NCBI GenBank assembly: GCA_022845955.1
Contig: AP025576.1
Coordinates: 6,944,001 to 7,008,000, forward strand
Direction: 5' to 3'
Length of the DNA: 64,000 nt
Origin: Lachnospiraceae bacterium
GTDB taxonomy: Bacteria > Bacillota > Clostridia > Lachnospirales > Lachnospiraceae
A program made the position numbers and the translations under genes. Under the pieces are notes generated by a model, which saw only the letters and a program-made list of their open reading frames with translations, did not search any database and was not told where the DNA came from. Position 1 is the first letter of the stretch. Every line of letters starts with the position of its first letter. Shown here piece after piece: positions 24,870-33,705 of the stretch.

Positions 24870-26744
24870 TTGAAAAAACGCATTCCACTCATTATTGCCG
24901 CCGCGGCCCTTCTTCTTTTTTCAGGGCTGTTTCTTTTTTTGTACCTCTACAACGATACCCTCCGCTTCCGCCATCTGACAGAGGAATTATTTGCAGAATC
25001 CTTCCGTCAGGATAGCCTCAGCCTGCACTATACGTTGGCCGATCCTTCAGACTATCTCCAGAAGCCATCTCCGGCCACGCTCCCCCTGTATTCCAGGCAG
25101 TCCCGGCAGGAAGCGGCCGCCGTCCTGGAAAACCAGCTTCTCATACTGCAGGAAATCAATCCGGAAAGACTGAATAAGCAGGACCGTTACACCTGGTCCC
25201 TCCTTGTCCCCTATCTGGAAAATGAACTGGCGGGCGCGCACTGTGAATACTATGAAGAACCGCTCACGCCATCTTCCGGGATGCAGTCACAGCTTCCCGT
25301 CCTACTTGCGGAGTATTCCTTCCGGACGAAGGAGGATTTGGAGGATTATCTGGAAATACTGGAAAGTATCCCCGCATACCTGGAAAGCCTTGCCCAATAC
25401 GAAAAGGAGAAAGCGAACGCAGGTATGTTTATGACGGAGTCGGATGCCAATTCCATTGTAAAACAATGCGATGCCATTATGGATCCCGCCCTGCTTTCTT
25501 CCGGGGAACATTTTCTCCAGACCACCTTTCAGGAACGCACGGAATCCCTTGTGCAGGAGGGACTGCTGACCGGAGAGGAAATGGAATTCTACATAGCGGA
25601 AAATAACCGGATCCTGACCACACTGGTAGCGCCGGCATATACGGCCCTGGCAGATGCCATCTTTCTTCTTTCCGGAAGCGGCACTCATCAGGGAGGTTTA
25701 TGTGAACTGCCCTCCGGCGGGGCCTACTACCTCTATCTTCTCCGGCACAATACCGGCAGCTTCCGCACGCCGGAGGAAATACAGGCCATGCTTTCGGACC
25801 AGTTCCAAAGCTGTTATCAGAACCTTCAGGCCCTGGTGGAAACCTATCGGGAACAAACAGGAAGTACCTCCATCACCCTCAGTGCTATCCCGGAATTTCC
25901 TTTTGAGAATGCCCAGGAAATCCTGACTGATTTGCAGCAGCGCATCCAGGCCGATTTTCCCCCGCTCAGCGCTCTTACGGACACCCTTCCCACCTGCCGC
26001 ACCAAAACAGTGGCGGAATCCATGGAGGACTACACAAGCCCGGCCTTTTACCTCACCCCGCCTATAGATGATCTGGAAGATAATGTCATCTATGTCAACA
26101 ATTCCTCCACCTCCCCGGGGCTGGAGCTGTATACCACCCTGGCCCACGAGGGCTACCCGGGCCACTTATATCAGACCGTATACAGCCAGCTGTATGAAAA
26201 TTCCCAGACTGCCAATCCGGTGCGGAGTGCCTTGTTCTACGGCGGTTTTGTGGAAGGCTGGGCCTATTATGTGGAAAACATCGCCTATGGCTATGCGTCC
26301 GACGTCCTGCTTGCCAACGGCGCTCCCAATGCCACCACCTTATTAGTGGATATTGCCTGCCTGGAACGTAACCTGCAGGTAAACCTTTATTGCCTGCTGG
26401 ATCTGTCCATTCATTATTACGGCGCGACCCGCCAGGACGTATACCGTTCCCTCGCCGCCTTCGGCATTTCGGATACGGAAACAGCAGACGCCATTTACGA
26501 TTATATCCGGACGGAGCCAACGACCTATCTGAAATATTATCTGGGTTACCTGGAAATACTGGCTCTGCAGGAAAAAGCAAAAGAGCTTTGGGGGCAGGAT
26601 TATACCCGGCTTCGGTTCCACACCTTCCTCTTGCAGGCTGGCCCGTCAGACTTTACCAATCTGGAAAAACGGCTGAAAGAGACGCCGGTTACCAGAACCA
26701 CCATTGCCTATACGAAAACGGATAAAAAGCTGGCGATGCAATAG
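24870..26744 (+). CDS. DUF885 family protein, membrane-anchored, metallopeptidase-like
   Basis: 624 residues from a TTG start at 24870 with AAGGA nine bases upstream. A basic N-terminus and hydrophobic segment (residues about 5-28, IPLIIAAAALLLFSGLFLFL) anchor or export it. The rest is DUF885: HLTEELFAESFRQDSLSLHY, YLEILESIPAYLESLAQYE, and the conserved metal-site-like motif TLAHEGYPGHLYQTVY (HExxxxH, residues about 424-439) followed by GFVEGWAYYVENIAYGY, which provides Glu. The fold is related to M32-type peptidases; peptidase activity is not proven for most members. It is monocistronic with a strong terminator. Confidence 0.85.
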   Translation: MKKRIPLIIAAAALLLFSGLFLFLYLYNDTLRFRHLTEELFAESFRQDSLSLHYTLADPSDYLQKPSPATLPLYSRQSRQEAAAVLENQLLILQEINPERLNKQDRYTWSLLVPYLENELAGAHCEYYEEPLTPSSGMQSQLPVLLAEYSFRTKEDLEDYLEILESIPAYLESLAQYEKEKANAGMFMTESDANSIVKQCDAIMDPALLSSGEHFLQTTFQERTESLVQEGLLTGEEMEFYIAENNRILTTLVAPAYTALADAIFLLSGSGTHQGGLCELPSGGAYYLYLLRHNTGSFRTPEEIQAMLSDQFQSCYQNLQALVETYREQTGSTSITLSAIPEFPFENAQEILTDLQQRIQADFPPLSALTDTLPTCRTKTVAESMEDYTSPAFYLTPPIDDLEDNVIYVNNSSTSPGLELYTTLAHEGYPGHLYQTVYSQLYENSQTANPVRSALFYGGFVEGWAYYVENIAYGYASDVLLANGAPNATTLLVDIACLERNLQVNLYCLLDLSIHYYGATRQDVYRSLAAFGISDTETADAIYDYIRTEPTTYLKYYLGYLEILALQEKAKELWGQDYTRLRFHTFLLQAGPSDFTNLEKRLKETPVTRTTIAYTKTDKKLAMQ

Positions 26745-26762
26745 GTTGTTATCCAAACAGAA

Positions 26763-26822
26763 AATGCCGTCAGTGGCCCGGCTGATAATCCACCGGTACA
26801 CTGACGGCATTCTTTCTTTTTT
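26763..26822. terminator. Bidirectional terminator between the DUF885 gene and the ROK gene
   Basis: A perfect 13-bp stem (AATGCCGTCAGTG 26763-26775 with CACTGACGGCATT 26799-26811) is followed by CTTTCTTTTTTT on the plus strand and by TTTCTGTTT on the minus strand. It fits the convergent gene ends. Confidence 0.85.
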
Positions 26823-27820
26823 TATTCCTGTTCTTTTTTCCCAAAAGCCACAGACAACGCAGCATAATCGCCTATTTGTTCCCCCAGTCTGGCAGGAACT
26901 ATCCTGCAGACCTCCCGTGATGCTTTGAGCGCTTCCTTTTCTATCACTTTTTTCAGGCTGGGCAGTAACAAATGTTCACTCCGTTCGTAAATGCTCCCAA
27001 GGACAATAATCTCGGGATTCAGAATGTCTATTATGACAGAAAGTCCCATGCCCAGATAATAACCGCTTGTTTTATAGATGTCCCACGCCAGCTCATCCCC
27101 CTGTTCAGCTGCCTGGGCCACCGTTTTAGCCGTCAGCCCTTCCAGTGCATTCAATTCAGGACACAGGGCCGGCTTAATACCTATCTGCAGTTTTTCCACC
27201 GCTTTGGCTTTTGCAATCTGGGCTATTCCGCCTCCGCTGCAGAAGCCTTCAAAGGAACCGGATTTTCCGAAGCCCACAGGACCTTCTTTTTCCAGACGGA
27301 TATGCCCCACTTCCCCGGCCATATCATTTGTCCCATTGTATAACCTTCCATCCAGTATCAATCCTGCCCCCATACCTGTACCGCATGTAAGAAAAACCAG
27401 ATTCCGGTACCCTCTTCCGGCACCGAACTTCCACTCGGCAAGTGCACATGCATTGGCGTCATTCTGGAGCAGGGTCCTGATACGGAATTCCTCTTCCATC
27501 AGCCTTACAATAGGGATATCGTTCCATCCATACAGATTCGGAGGATTCATAATGATACCCTTCCTGTGATCCAGCGGTCCGCCGCAGCTGATTCCCAAAC
27601 CTATGGCATTCTCCGGCAAGACATGGTTTCTCCGCATTATTTCATGAACAGCATCCATAATATTTCTGATAGTAAATGCAGGTCCTTTGGCTGCTTCTGT
27701 AGGAAAGCATATTTTATCTATTATAAATCCTTTCAGGCTGTTATCCGGTATGTGTCCTTCTCCGAGTACTACGGAACATTTGGTTCCTCCTATATCCACG
27801 CCTATTGCATATTTCTCCAT
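26822..27820 (-). CDS. ROK-family sugar kinase
   Basis: The start ATG at 27820 (MEKYAIGVDIGGTKCSVVL) follows AAGGAGAACAATC, giving 332 residues. The ATP-binding motif VDIGGTK is at residues 8-14, catalytic Asp in LLQNDANACALAEW, and LTCGTGMGAGLILDG follows. The ROK zinc-site region (GEVGHIRLE then a C-x-G pattern) is reduced: FGKSGSFEGFCSGGGIA has one Cys only. No helix-turn-helix is present, so it is an enzyme rather than a repressor, probably phosphorylating the sugar released by the GH2 enzyme upstream. It is the last gene of the mannoside-type operon. Confidence 0.85.
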   Translation of the reverse strand: MEKYAIGVDIGGTKCSVVLGEGHIPDNSLKGFIIDKICFPTEAAKGPAFTIRNIMDAVHEIMRRNHVLPENAIGLGISCGGPLDHRKGIIMNPPNLYGWNDIPIVRLMEEEFRIRTLLQNDANACALAEWKFGAGRGYRNLVFLTCGTGMGAGLILDGRLYNGTNDMAGEVGHIRLEKEGPVGFGKSGSFEGFCSGGGIAQIAKAKAVEKLQIGIKPALCPELNALEGLTAKTVAQAAEQGDELAWDIYKTSGYYLGMGLSVIIDILNPEIIVLGSIYERSEHLLLPSLKKVIEKEALKASREVCRIVPARLGEQIGDYAALSVAFGKKEQE

Positions 27821-27862
27821 GATTGTTCTCCTTATCCGGATTAGCAGCATCAGTGATTCTGA

Positions 27863-30172
27863 TTACAGTCCTGCTTTTCTGATGCATTCCATATACAAAT
27901 CCTTATTAAACGGAGGCACCCATAAAGTATAATGATTTTTATACTCTTTTCCGTCACACATCCACTCTATAAGGAAAAACTTATCATAGGCAACCGTATC
28001 TACCGAAGCTATCACAATAGATGAATCCGCAGGAATCCTGCATTCTCCTTCATATATAACACGTTCCGATACAACGTCAGTCACTTTAAACCGAACATGC
28101 TTCTCCGCATCACAGTCATTTATTCCATATAACTGTGCCGTATGTCCGTCAGGTTCATCAAACATCAAGGCAGTCCTGGCCTGAGAACGTTTGATATAGT
28201 AATAAGCCATTTTTTTATTATAATAGTAATCAACCACCGCATCGGAAAACTGCGGGCAGCCGTCGATCACATTCCACCATATAATTCCTGTCCTTCTCCA
28301 TTTCCCGATACGGAATCTTTCTATAAAATACTTTTTGGCTTCTGCCTGGGATATCTGACTCATACAGACAAAATCCTCAAGATTGTCGGGAACTTCCCCA
28401 AACAAAACTTTTATCTGATTAGCCATCAGTTCAATTCTGTAGGCGTATGTCTCGTCCTCCTTCATAGTAGGAGATGATGCATGAAGCCGCCATTCCCCGT
28501 TATCCGTATAAGGCCAAAGCCCCTCCGGTGTGATAAACTTTTTTATTGACTCTGTTGCGGGACAGCCGTGATACCCGGTTTCACTTGCAAAGTGCGCAAG
28601 TGCATTCCGATAATAATCTCCCTTATAATAATCCCTTGGCCCCCATAAATGCTGTTCCGGAAGATAGGAATCGGAAGTGGAAAATTGATAGGCAGTCTCA
28701 TCCATATAGGGCGAGCTGGGCAGATAATCCCTTATGTAGTCGTTCATCCGCAAAACCTGGGGTATTATTTGCCTGGTATTTCTGTTCTGATTCGGATCCA
28801 GTCTGTAATTTGTAAGCCATCCATAAGACATATCATTTTCATTATCGCCGGACCAAAGCGCCAGACAGGCATGCTGCCGAAGCCTTCTCACCTGCCATGT
28901 CACTTCGTCTTCAAAATTCCTGAGAAATGCCTCGTTCTCCGGATACAGACCACAGGCCTGCATAAAATCCTGCCACACCAAGATCCCCAGCTCATCACAG
29001 CGTTCATATAAATAATCATCTTCATAATACCCGCCTCCCCAGCAGCGGATCATATTGCAGTCCAGGTCTTCAACCAGTTTCAACGAGGGTTCAATCCGAT
29101 CTTTTCCTCTTGACGGAAGGGAATCAAGGGGAACCCAGTTCGTGCCTAATATAAAAGTTTTCTTATGGTTAACAAGAAAGCAGAATTCACCTTTCCCCTC
29201 TTCATCCGTCAGGCTTGTTTTCAGTAATTCCACCGTTCTGATACCGAAACGGAACTCTTTTCGGGCATAGCAGACCCCTTCTTTCATCAGCTGTACCTTA
29301 ACATCATATAATTCCGGTTTTCCCGAACGCCTCGGCCACCAAAGAACAGGATTGTTTACATCTAAAGTAAAATGTCCCGCTTTCGACCACACATCCCAAC
29401 TCTTGCGGAAACGAGAATCCCCGCAGCTGCCTTCCAACACAACTTCGAACCCCTGGTACGCTTCTTCATTCAGATCCAGTTCATAGAAATATTCCAACTG
29501 AGTACTGCTGTAATCGTCCTCCAGATTCCTCACAAAAAGATAGCTTTGTATAAAACGGAACTCCGGTTTTGGATAGATTACGACGGATCTCCATATTCCG
29601 CCGGATAACATTCTGGGGAAAATATCCCATCCATACATATAGGGTGATTTTCTGATATGCAAACTGTCCATTTCGTATTTCAGTCCATTTTGGAATAATG
29701 GATTGTCATATGTTCTTGCTTCCAGGCTCACGGGCACGATATGTACCAGAAGCTCATTGCTCCCTTTTTTCAGCAGGTCTATTCCGATTTCAAACGAATA
29801 CCCTTTCAGCATATTTTCCGTATGCGCTATAAATACTCCGTTTAAATAAATATCTGCAATCGTATCAATACCATCAAACTGCAGAATATACGTGTCACCT
29901 TCCGTTTCTTCCCATATAAATTCTTTTCCGTAAAAAAGATGATCCATTTCCCGGTCCAGAGATTTCAACAGATTTTTTCCGTAAAAGGGATTGTCAATTA
30001 TCCCCGCCTTTTCCAAATCTATTTCATAATTACCCGGAACACGACCTTCAATCACCGTAATTCCACTGCTACACAGATCCTGCAAATTACAAATATCTAT
30101 GTTTTTCTTTTTAAATATTTCATTCGGACATATCCCTAATGTCCATACCCCGTCCAATACTGTTCTCTGCAT
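27863..30172 (-). CDS. Glycoside hydrolase family 2, beta-mannosidase type
   Basis: 769 residues without a signal peptide, so probably cytoplasmic. The order fits GH2: sugar-binding domain (VPGNYEIDLEKAGIIDNPFYG, then YILQFDGIDTIADIYLNG), an Ig-like domain, and a TIM barrel with LGTNWVPLDSLPSR, MIRCWGGGYYEDDYLYERCD and the acid/base region LALWSGDNENDMSYGW. FGRN-type GMLWWxLND is replaced by GIIWWNVIDGCPQFSDAVVD. These blocks match beta-mannosidases (WCGNNE-like site) better than beta-galactosidases or glucuronidases. It is somewhat shorter than typical (about 820-850). It follows the importer permeases by 18 bases. Confidence 0.85.
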   Translation of the reverse strand: MQRTVLDGVWTLGICPNEIFKKKNIDICNLQDLCSSGITVIEGRVPGNYEIDLEKAGIIDNPFYGKNLLKSLDREMDHLFYGKEFIWEETEGDTYILQFDGIDTIADIYLNGVFIAHTENMLKGYSFEIGIDLLKKGSNELLVHIVPVSLEARTYDNPLFQNGLKYEMDSLHIRKSPYMYGWDIFPRMLSGGIWRSVVIYPKPEFRFIQSYLFVRNLEDDYSSTQLEYFYELDLNEEAYQGFEVVLEGSCGDSRFRKSWDVWSKAGHFTLDVNNPVLWWPRRSGKPELYDVKVQLMKEGVCYARKEFRFGIRTVELLKTSLTDEEGKGEFCFLVNHKKTFILGTNWVPLDSLPSRGKDRIEPSLKLVEDLDCNMIRCWGGGYYEDDYLYERCDELGILVWQDFMQACGLYPENEAFLRNFEDEVTWQVRRLRQHACLALWSGDNENDMSYGWLTNYRLDPNQNRNTRQIIPQVLRMNDYIRDYLPSSPYMDETAYQFSTSDSYLPEQHLWGPRDYYKGDYYRNALAHFASETGYHGCPATESIKKFITPEGLWPYTDNGEWRLHASSPTMKEDETYAYRIELMANQIKVLFGEVPDNLEDFVCMSQISQAEAKKYFIERFRIGKWRRTGIIWWNVIDGCPQFSDAVVDYYYNKKMAYYYIKRSQARTALMFDEPDGHTAQLYGINDCDAEKHVRFKVTDVVSERVIYEGECRIPADSSIVIASVDTVAYDKFFLIEWMCDGKEYKNHYTLWVPPFNKDLYMECIRKAGL

Positions 30173-30190
30173 TCTTTCGCCCTCTCTTCA

Positions 30191-31015
30191 TCAGCCTTTT
30201 ATCGCTCCCTGCGTCATCCCGCTCACAAGTCTGTCAGACATGCATAAATAAACAATGAGCATCGGGATAACTGAAATAATAATACTCGATAAAAGAATGG
30301 GATAGTTTGTAAAATGGTCTCCTTTAAACTGTGAAATAAATAACTGAATTGTCTTGCTTTTTTCTTTTGTCAGAAATATTAATCCCATCATTAAATCATT
30401 CCATGCATTTAAAAAAGTGATAATACCAATTGTAGCAATAGAAGGTTTTAACAAAGGCATAATCACCTTGTAAAACAACTGGCCGATAGACGCCCCGTCA
30501 ATAACCGCCGCTTCCTCCAGTTCAAAAGGTATCGACTGCAGATATCCTGTCATTATAAAAACTGCTGTCGGTATCGCTCCGGCAATGTATATTAAAACAA
30601 GCGCCAGGGCGTTGGTAATGTGCAGCCGGGATACTGAGATATAAAGCGGAACCAGCAGAGAATGGATCGGTATCATGATTCCCATAAGCAGATACGTCAT
30701 ACAAAGCTTGCTCAGCTTCCAGCGCATCCTTGCTATCGCATAAGAAGCCATCGCCGATACCACTACCGTTACAATACACGTTATCAAAGAGTATATGACG
30801 CTGTTAATCAGATTTCTCAAGATACCATATTCGGTGAATACAGCTATGTAGGAATCCAGACTGAATATCTGCGGAAGCGCCCACGGATTCCCATATATAT
30901 CTTCCGTCGTTTTAAAGGAGGAAAGAAATATAAATAAGACAGGGAAAGCCACTGCCAATAACAGAAAGGCAAAGAAAAAATATCTCAGGATATTTATCAT
31001 TTTTTTCTTCATCAA
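30191..31015 (-). CDS. Sugar ABC importer permease, MalG/ AraQ-like
   Basis: 274 residues with six predicted membrane helices (about 10-32, 72-95, 105-125, 137-160, 185-205 and 240-260). The EAA loop that contacts the ATPase is EEAAVIDGASIGQLFYKVIM. The sequence ends MSDRLVSGMTQGAIKG, the standard end of the CUT1 MalG-like family. The stop of the upstream permease gene is four bases away, so the two are coupled. Works with the binding protein at 32024 and probably with the UgpC ATPase encoded at 702. Confidence 0.92.
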   Translation of the reverse strand: MMKKKMINILRYFFFAFLLLAVAFPVLFIFLSSFKTTEDIYGNPWALPQIFSLDSYIAVFTEYGILRNLINSVIYSLITCIVTVVVSAMASYAIARMRWKLSKLCMTYLLMGIMIPIHSLLVPLYISVSRLHITNALALVLIYIAGAIPTAVFIMTGYLQSIPFELEEAAVIDGASIGQLFYKVIMPLLKPSIATIGIITFLNAWNDLMMGLIFLTKEKSKTIQLFISQFKGDHFTNYPILLSSIIISVIPMLIVYLCMSDRLVSGMTQGAIKG

Positions 31016-31019
31016 GCGA

Positions 31020-31895
31020 TCACCCCCTGTCCTTTAATATGGTCTGGATCACCCCGGAAAAAACAAGGCAGAACAGAAAAAGAATCAAACCAATCGCACA
31101 CCCGTATCCATAATCCAGCTGCAAAAAAGCCTTATTATACATATGGGAAGCCATTACTTCTGTTGCATGTGCAGGCCCGCCTCCCGTCATTACATAGATC
31201 GAGTCAAAAGCCTTAAAGGAACTCGTAGTTATCAATACAATACTGACCCGCAGAACCGGTTTCATATTTGGTGTGATAATCTTTGTTGTAAGCTGCCATG
31301 AATTTGCCCCGTCGATTTTGGCGGCCTCGATCATATCGTTGGAAATAGATGTGATTCCTGTGACAAAGATCACCATATGATACCCTACCCATTGCCATGC
31401 AACGGCAATACAGACACAAACCATAGCCGTTTTGCTGTCTGCAAGCCAAAAATGGACCAGATCCTCCTGACCAACCATTCTTAAAAAGGCATTCAGCAAC
31501 CCGACTTCCGGATGAAATATAAAATAAAACATCAGGGATACCGCTGTTCCGGAAATGATTGCAGGCATAAATACCGTATTTCTGACCAGTTTCTCAAACC
31601 GTTTTCCCCTTGTCAGTAAGATAGCCAGAAAGTAAGCGAGAGGAATCTGAAAAAGAACAGACAGCCCCAGGTATTGAAAGGTATTACCGATTGACCTCCT
31701 GAAAATATCATCCCTTGTAAATAGCTTGACAAAATTTCTGATTCCTACAAATCTGGCGCTGGACAGTAAATCCCAGTCAAAAAAAGACAGACCAACAGAC
31801 ATAAGCAGAGGCACTGGTATAATTAATGTAAAAATTAGCAGGGCCGGTACTATAAAAATCGCAATTGTCTTTTTGTTACTTAACATTTTATTCAT
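31020..31895 (-). CDS. Sugar ABC importer permease, MalF/UgpA-like
   Basis: The start ATG at 31895 (MNKMLSNKKTIAIFIVPALL) follows AAGGGGGATCACTGC, giving 291 residues. Six membrane helices and the EAA loop MIEAAKIDGANSWQLTTKII are visible, with FDSIYVMTGGGPAHATEVMA near the C-terminus, the hallmark of the CUT1 MalF-like subunit. It is cotranscribed with the binding-protein gene upstream, from which it is separated by a strong hairpin. Confidence 0.92.
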   Translation of the reverse strand: MNKMLSNKKTIAIFIVPALLIFTLIIPVPLLMSVGLSFFDWDLLSSARFVGIRNFVKLFTRDDIFRRSIGNTFQYLGLSVLFQIPLAYFLAILLTRGKRFEKLVRNTVFMPAIISGTAVSLMFYFIFHPEVGLLNAFLRMVGQEDLVHFWLADSKTAMVCVCIAVAWQWVGYHMVIFVTGITSISNDMIEAAKIDGANSWQLTTKIITPNMKPVLRVSIVLITTSSFKAFDSIYVMTGGGPAHATEVMASHMYNKAFLQLDYGYGCAIGLILFLFCLVFSGVIQTILKDRG

Positions 31896-31921
31896 GCAGT
31901 GATCCCCCTTTATTCCCGCTG

Positions 31922-31968
31922 GCAGCGTGCCCAACGGATGCATCTACACATCCGTTGGGCGGCTGCCG
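31922..31968 (-). promoter_or_regulatory. Intercistronic hairpin between binding-protein and permease genes
   Basis: GCCCAACGGATG (near 31929-31940) pairs with CATCCGTTGGGC (near 31948-31960), extended by GCAGC/GCTGC. No T-run follows. In this position such hairpins usually protect the upstream mRNA and let the binding protein be made in excess. Confidence 0.65.
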
Positions 31969-32023
31969 AAAGGATACCCAATGTCTGCGTTTCCTGCCCC
32001 CATTAGGAAGGCAGGTTATTCTA

Positions 32024-33403
32024 TCATTCCCCCCAGGCATCTTCTGCATATTCCTGCAGCTTCCCAAATTCCTTCCCGGGATCTCCCCCCGTAATAATGG
32101 CCTGGGTGGTATTGTTTAATTCCTGTCCCACATCAGTACCAAGCGGGTTATCCCAGGGGATAATGGAATATGCAGCAGCTTCAAATGCATTCATTACCTC
32201 CGTGGTAAGCGGGCTGATTTTACTGGTATCGTAATCTACATTCTTACAGGCGATAAGAGCACCTGTTTCTGCATAGGCCGCCTGTCTTTCCGGTGAGAAA
32301 ATGAAAGCTAAAAAAGCTTCCGCTACCGGCTGGTTTTTAGTTCCCGAGGAAATGGCGAATCCCTCATCAAAATTCATAAGCCAGTCATTGGCGCTGCCTT
32401 TACCGCCTTCTATGGCGGGAAGATTAAAAATTCCAACGTCATCACCCAAGGTCTCTGCAAAACCGGGTACGGACCATGAACCGTCAATTATCATTGCGGA
32501 TTCCCCGGCCTTGAATTTATTTCCCGCTTCTTCCTGAGAGATAGCCACTATCGATTCGTTAAACATGTTCCTGTTTACCATGTCCTGCAGATATTGCCCT
32601 GCATTGACAAACGCTTCATCAGCGAAATCCGCCTCTTTATTAAGCACTACTTTTTCATAAAGCTCATTTCCATTGAGTCGGTTAAAAATCATCATGTAAG
32701 GGATAGTTCCCGGCCAGGGATCCGAAATTCCCAACATACATGGTGTAACTCCCTTTTCATTGAAAAGGTCAGCCAGCGCTAATAATTCTTCATAAGTCTC
32801 AGGTACTTCGGCATTACACTCCCTGAAAATTTTCTTATTATAGAAAAACATTTCTCCGCTGGCAATCAATGGAATGGCATAGGCTTTTCCGTCAAAGGTG
32901 GATAATGCCAGCGCCTTATCATTCATGATGGCTTTTGTTTCCGGATATGTATCCAGCATATGTTCAATAGGCAGTACTTTTCCGCCATCCACGAAGGGCT
33001 GAAGCCTGCCGGTCAGATAGGTACGGAATACATCAGGCGCATTGCCCGCAGCAACCTCCGTAGTAATTTTGGTAAGATAATCTTCGCCGGATGTAATAAA
33101 AGTTGCTTCCACTTCACATCCCGGATATTTTTCTTCAAAAAGCCTTATGTTTTCTTCCATCCAGGGATACGTATGGTCATTTGTATTACTCTTATCCCCT
33201 GTCGTCCAAAATGTGATCTTCCCGCTGAGTTCAGAATTCGCCGTTTCCGTTTTCTTCTCCCCATCACCCTCTTCAGTAACGGCTTCGCTTTCCTGCGCTG
33301 TTTGTTTTACAGCCGGTTCCTCCGCCGCTTTTTGACCGCACCCTGCCAACATGGATAACCCCAGTGTAATGACCAGAGCCGCTGCTGCTATTTTTTTCTT
33401 CAT
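32024..33403 (-). CDS. Sugar ABC importer substrate-binding lipoprotein
   Basis: The start ATG at 33403 (MKKKIAAAALVITLGLSML) follows GGAGGGAGT, giving 459 residues. The lipobox is SMLAGCGQ with lipidated Cys near residue 22, followed by an acidic linker. The mature part is a family 1 solute-binding protein: KITFWTTGDKS, FEEKYPGCEVEATFITSGEDYLTKI, APDVFRTYLTG, YAIPLIASGEMFFYNKKIF and GESAMIIDGSWSVPGF. It is first in the operon and has a good promoter. The linked GH2 enzyme suggests a beta-mannoside ligand, an inference from context only. Confidence 0.93.
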   Translation of the reverse strand: MKKKIAAAALVITLGLSMLAGCGQKAAEEPAVKQTAQESEAVTEEGDGEKKTETANSELSGKITFWTTGDKSNTNDHTYPWMEENIRLFEEKYPGCEVEATFITSGEDYLTKITTEVAAGNAPDVFRTYLTGRLQPFVDGGKVLPIEHMLDTYPETKAIMNDKALALSTFDGKAYAIPLIASGEMFFYNKKIFRECNAEVPETYEELLALADLFNEKGVTPCMLGISDPWPGTIPYMMIFNRLNGNELYEKVVLNKEADFADEAFVNAGQYLQDMVNRNMFNESIVAISQEEAGNKFKAGESAMIIDGSWSVPGFAETLGDDVGIFNLPAIEGGKGSANDWLMNFDEGFAISSGTKNQPVAEAFLAFIFSPERQAAYAETGALIACKNVDYDTSKISPLTTEVMNAFEAAAYSIIPWDNPLGTDVGQELNNTTQAIITGGDPGKEFGKLQEYAEDAWGE

Positions 33404-33450
33404 ACTCCCTCCATCCTGCGTATATTGTACGCTGATAACGAAACCATGTT

Positions 33451-33465
33451 TACAATTAAATTGTA
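33451..33465. promoter_or_regulatory. Palindromic operator candidate overlapping the importer promoter
   Basis: TACAATTAAATTGTA is a 7-1-7 palindrome that overlaps the -10 element of the promoter below. Placement suits repression by the divergent ROK regulator. Confidence 0.5.
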
Positions 33466-33488
33466 GCAAATGTAGATTGTAAAGTCAA
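33460..33488 (-). promoter_or_regulatory. Sigma-A promoter of the mannoside-type operon
   Basis: Minus-strand TTGACT (33488-33483), a 17-bp spacer and TACAAT (33465-33460). The divergent gap 33404-33705 is very AT-rich and contains no further gene. Confidence 0.75.
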
Positions 33489-33605
33489 TTCATTTTATTA
33501 TATAAATGCACTTTCTATATAAATTACAATTTTAATACTATATTTTTGTATATATTTTTGTATTTTATATTAGTTTTAATTTTATTTAATAAATTAACTG
33601 TACTA

Positions 33606-33633
33606 TTGTCTTTTATTAACACTATGCTATAAT
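33606..33633 (+). promoter_or_regulatory. Sigma-A promoter of the ROK regulator gene
   Basis: TTGTCT (33606-33611), a 16-bp spacer and TATAAT (33628-33633), about 70 bases before the start codon. Confidence 0.65.
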
Positions 33634-33705
33634 TTGAATAAAGATGTATTCTTGAAACTTTCAGAACCTATTACGATCATGCTGTCCGGAAGCAAGGAGA
33701 AAGAA

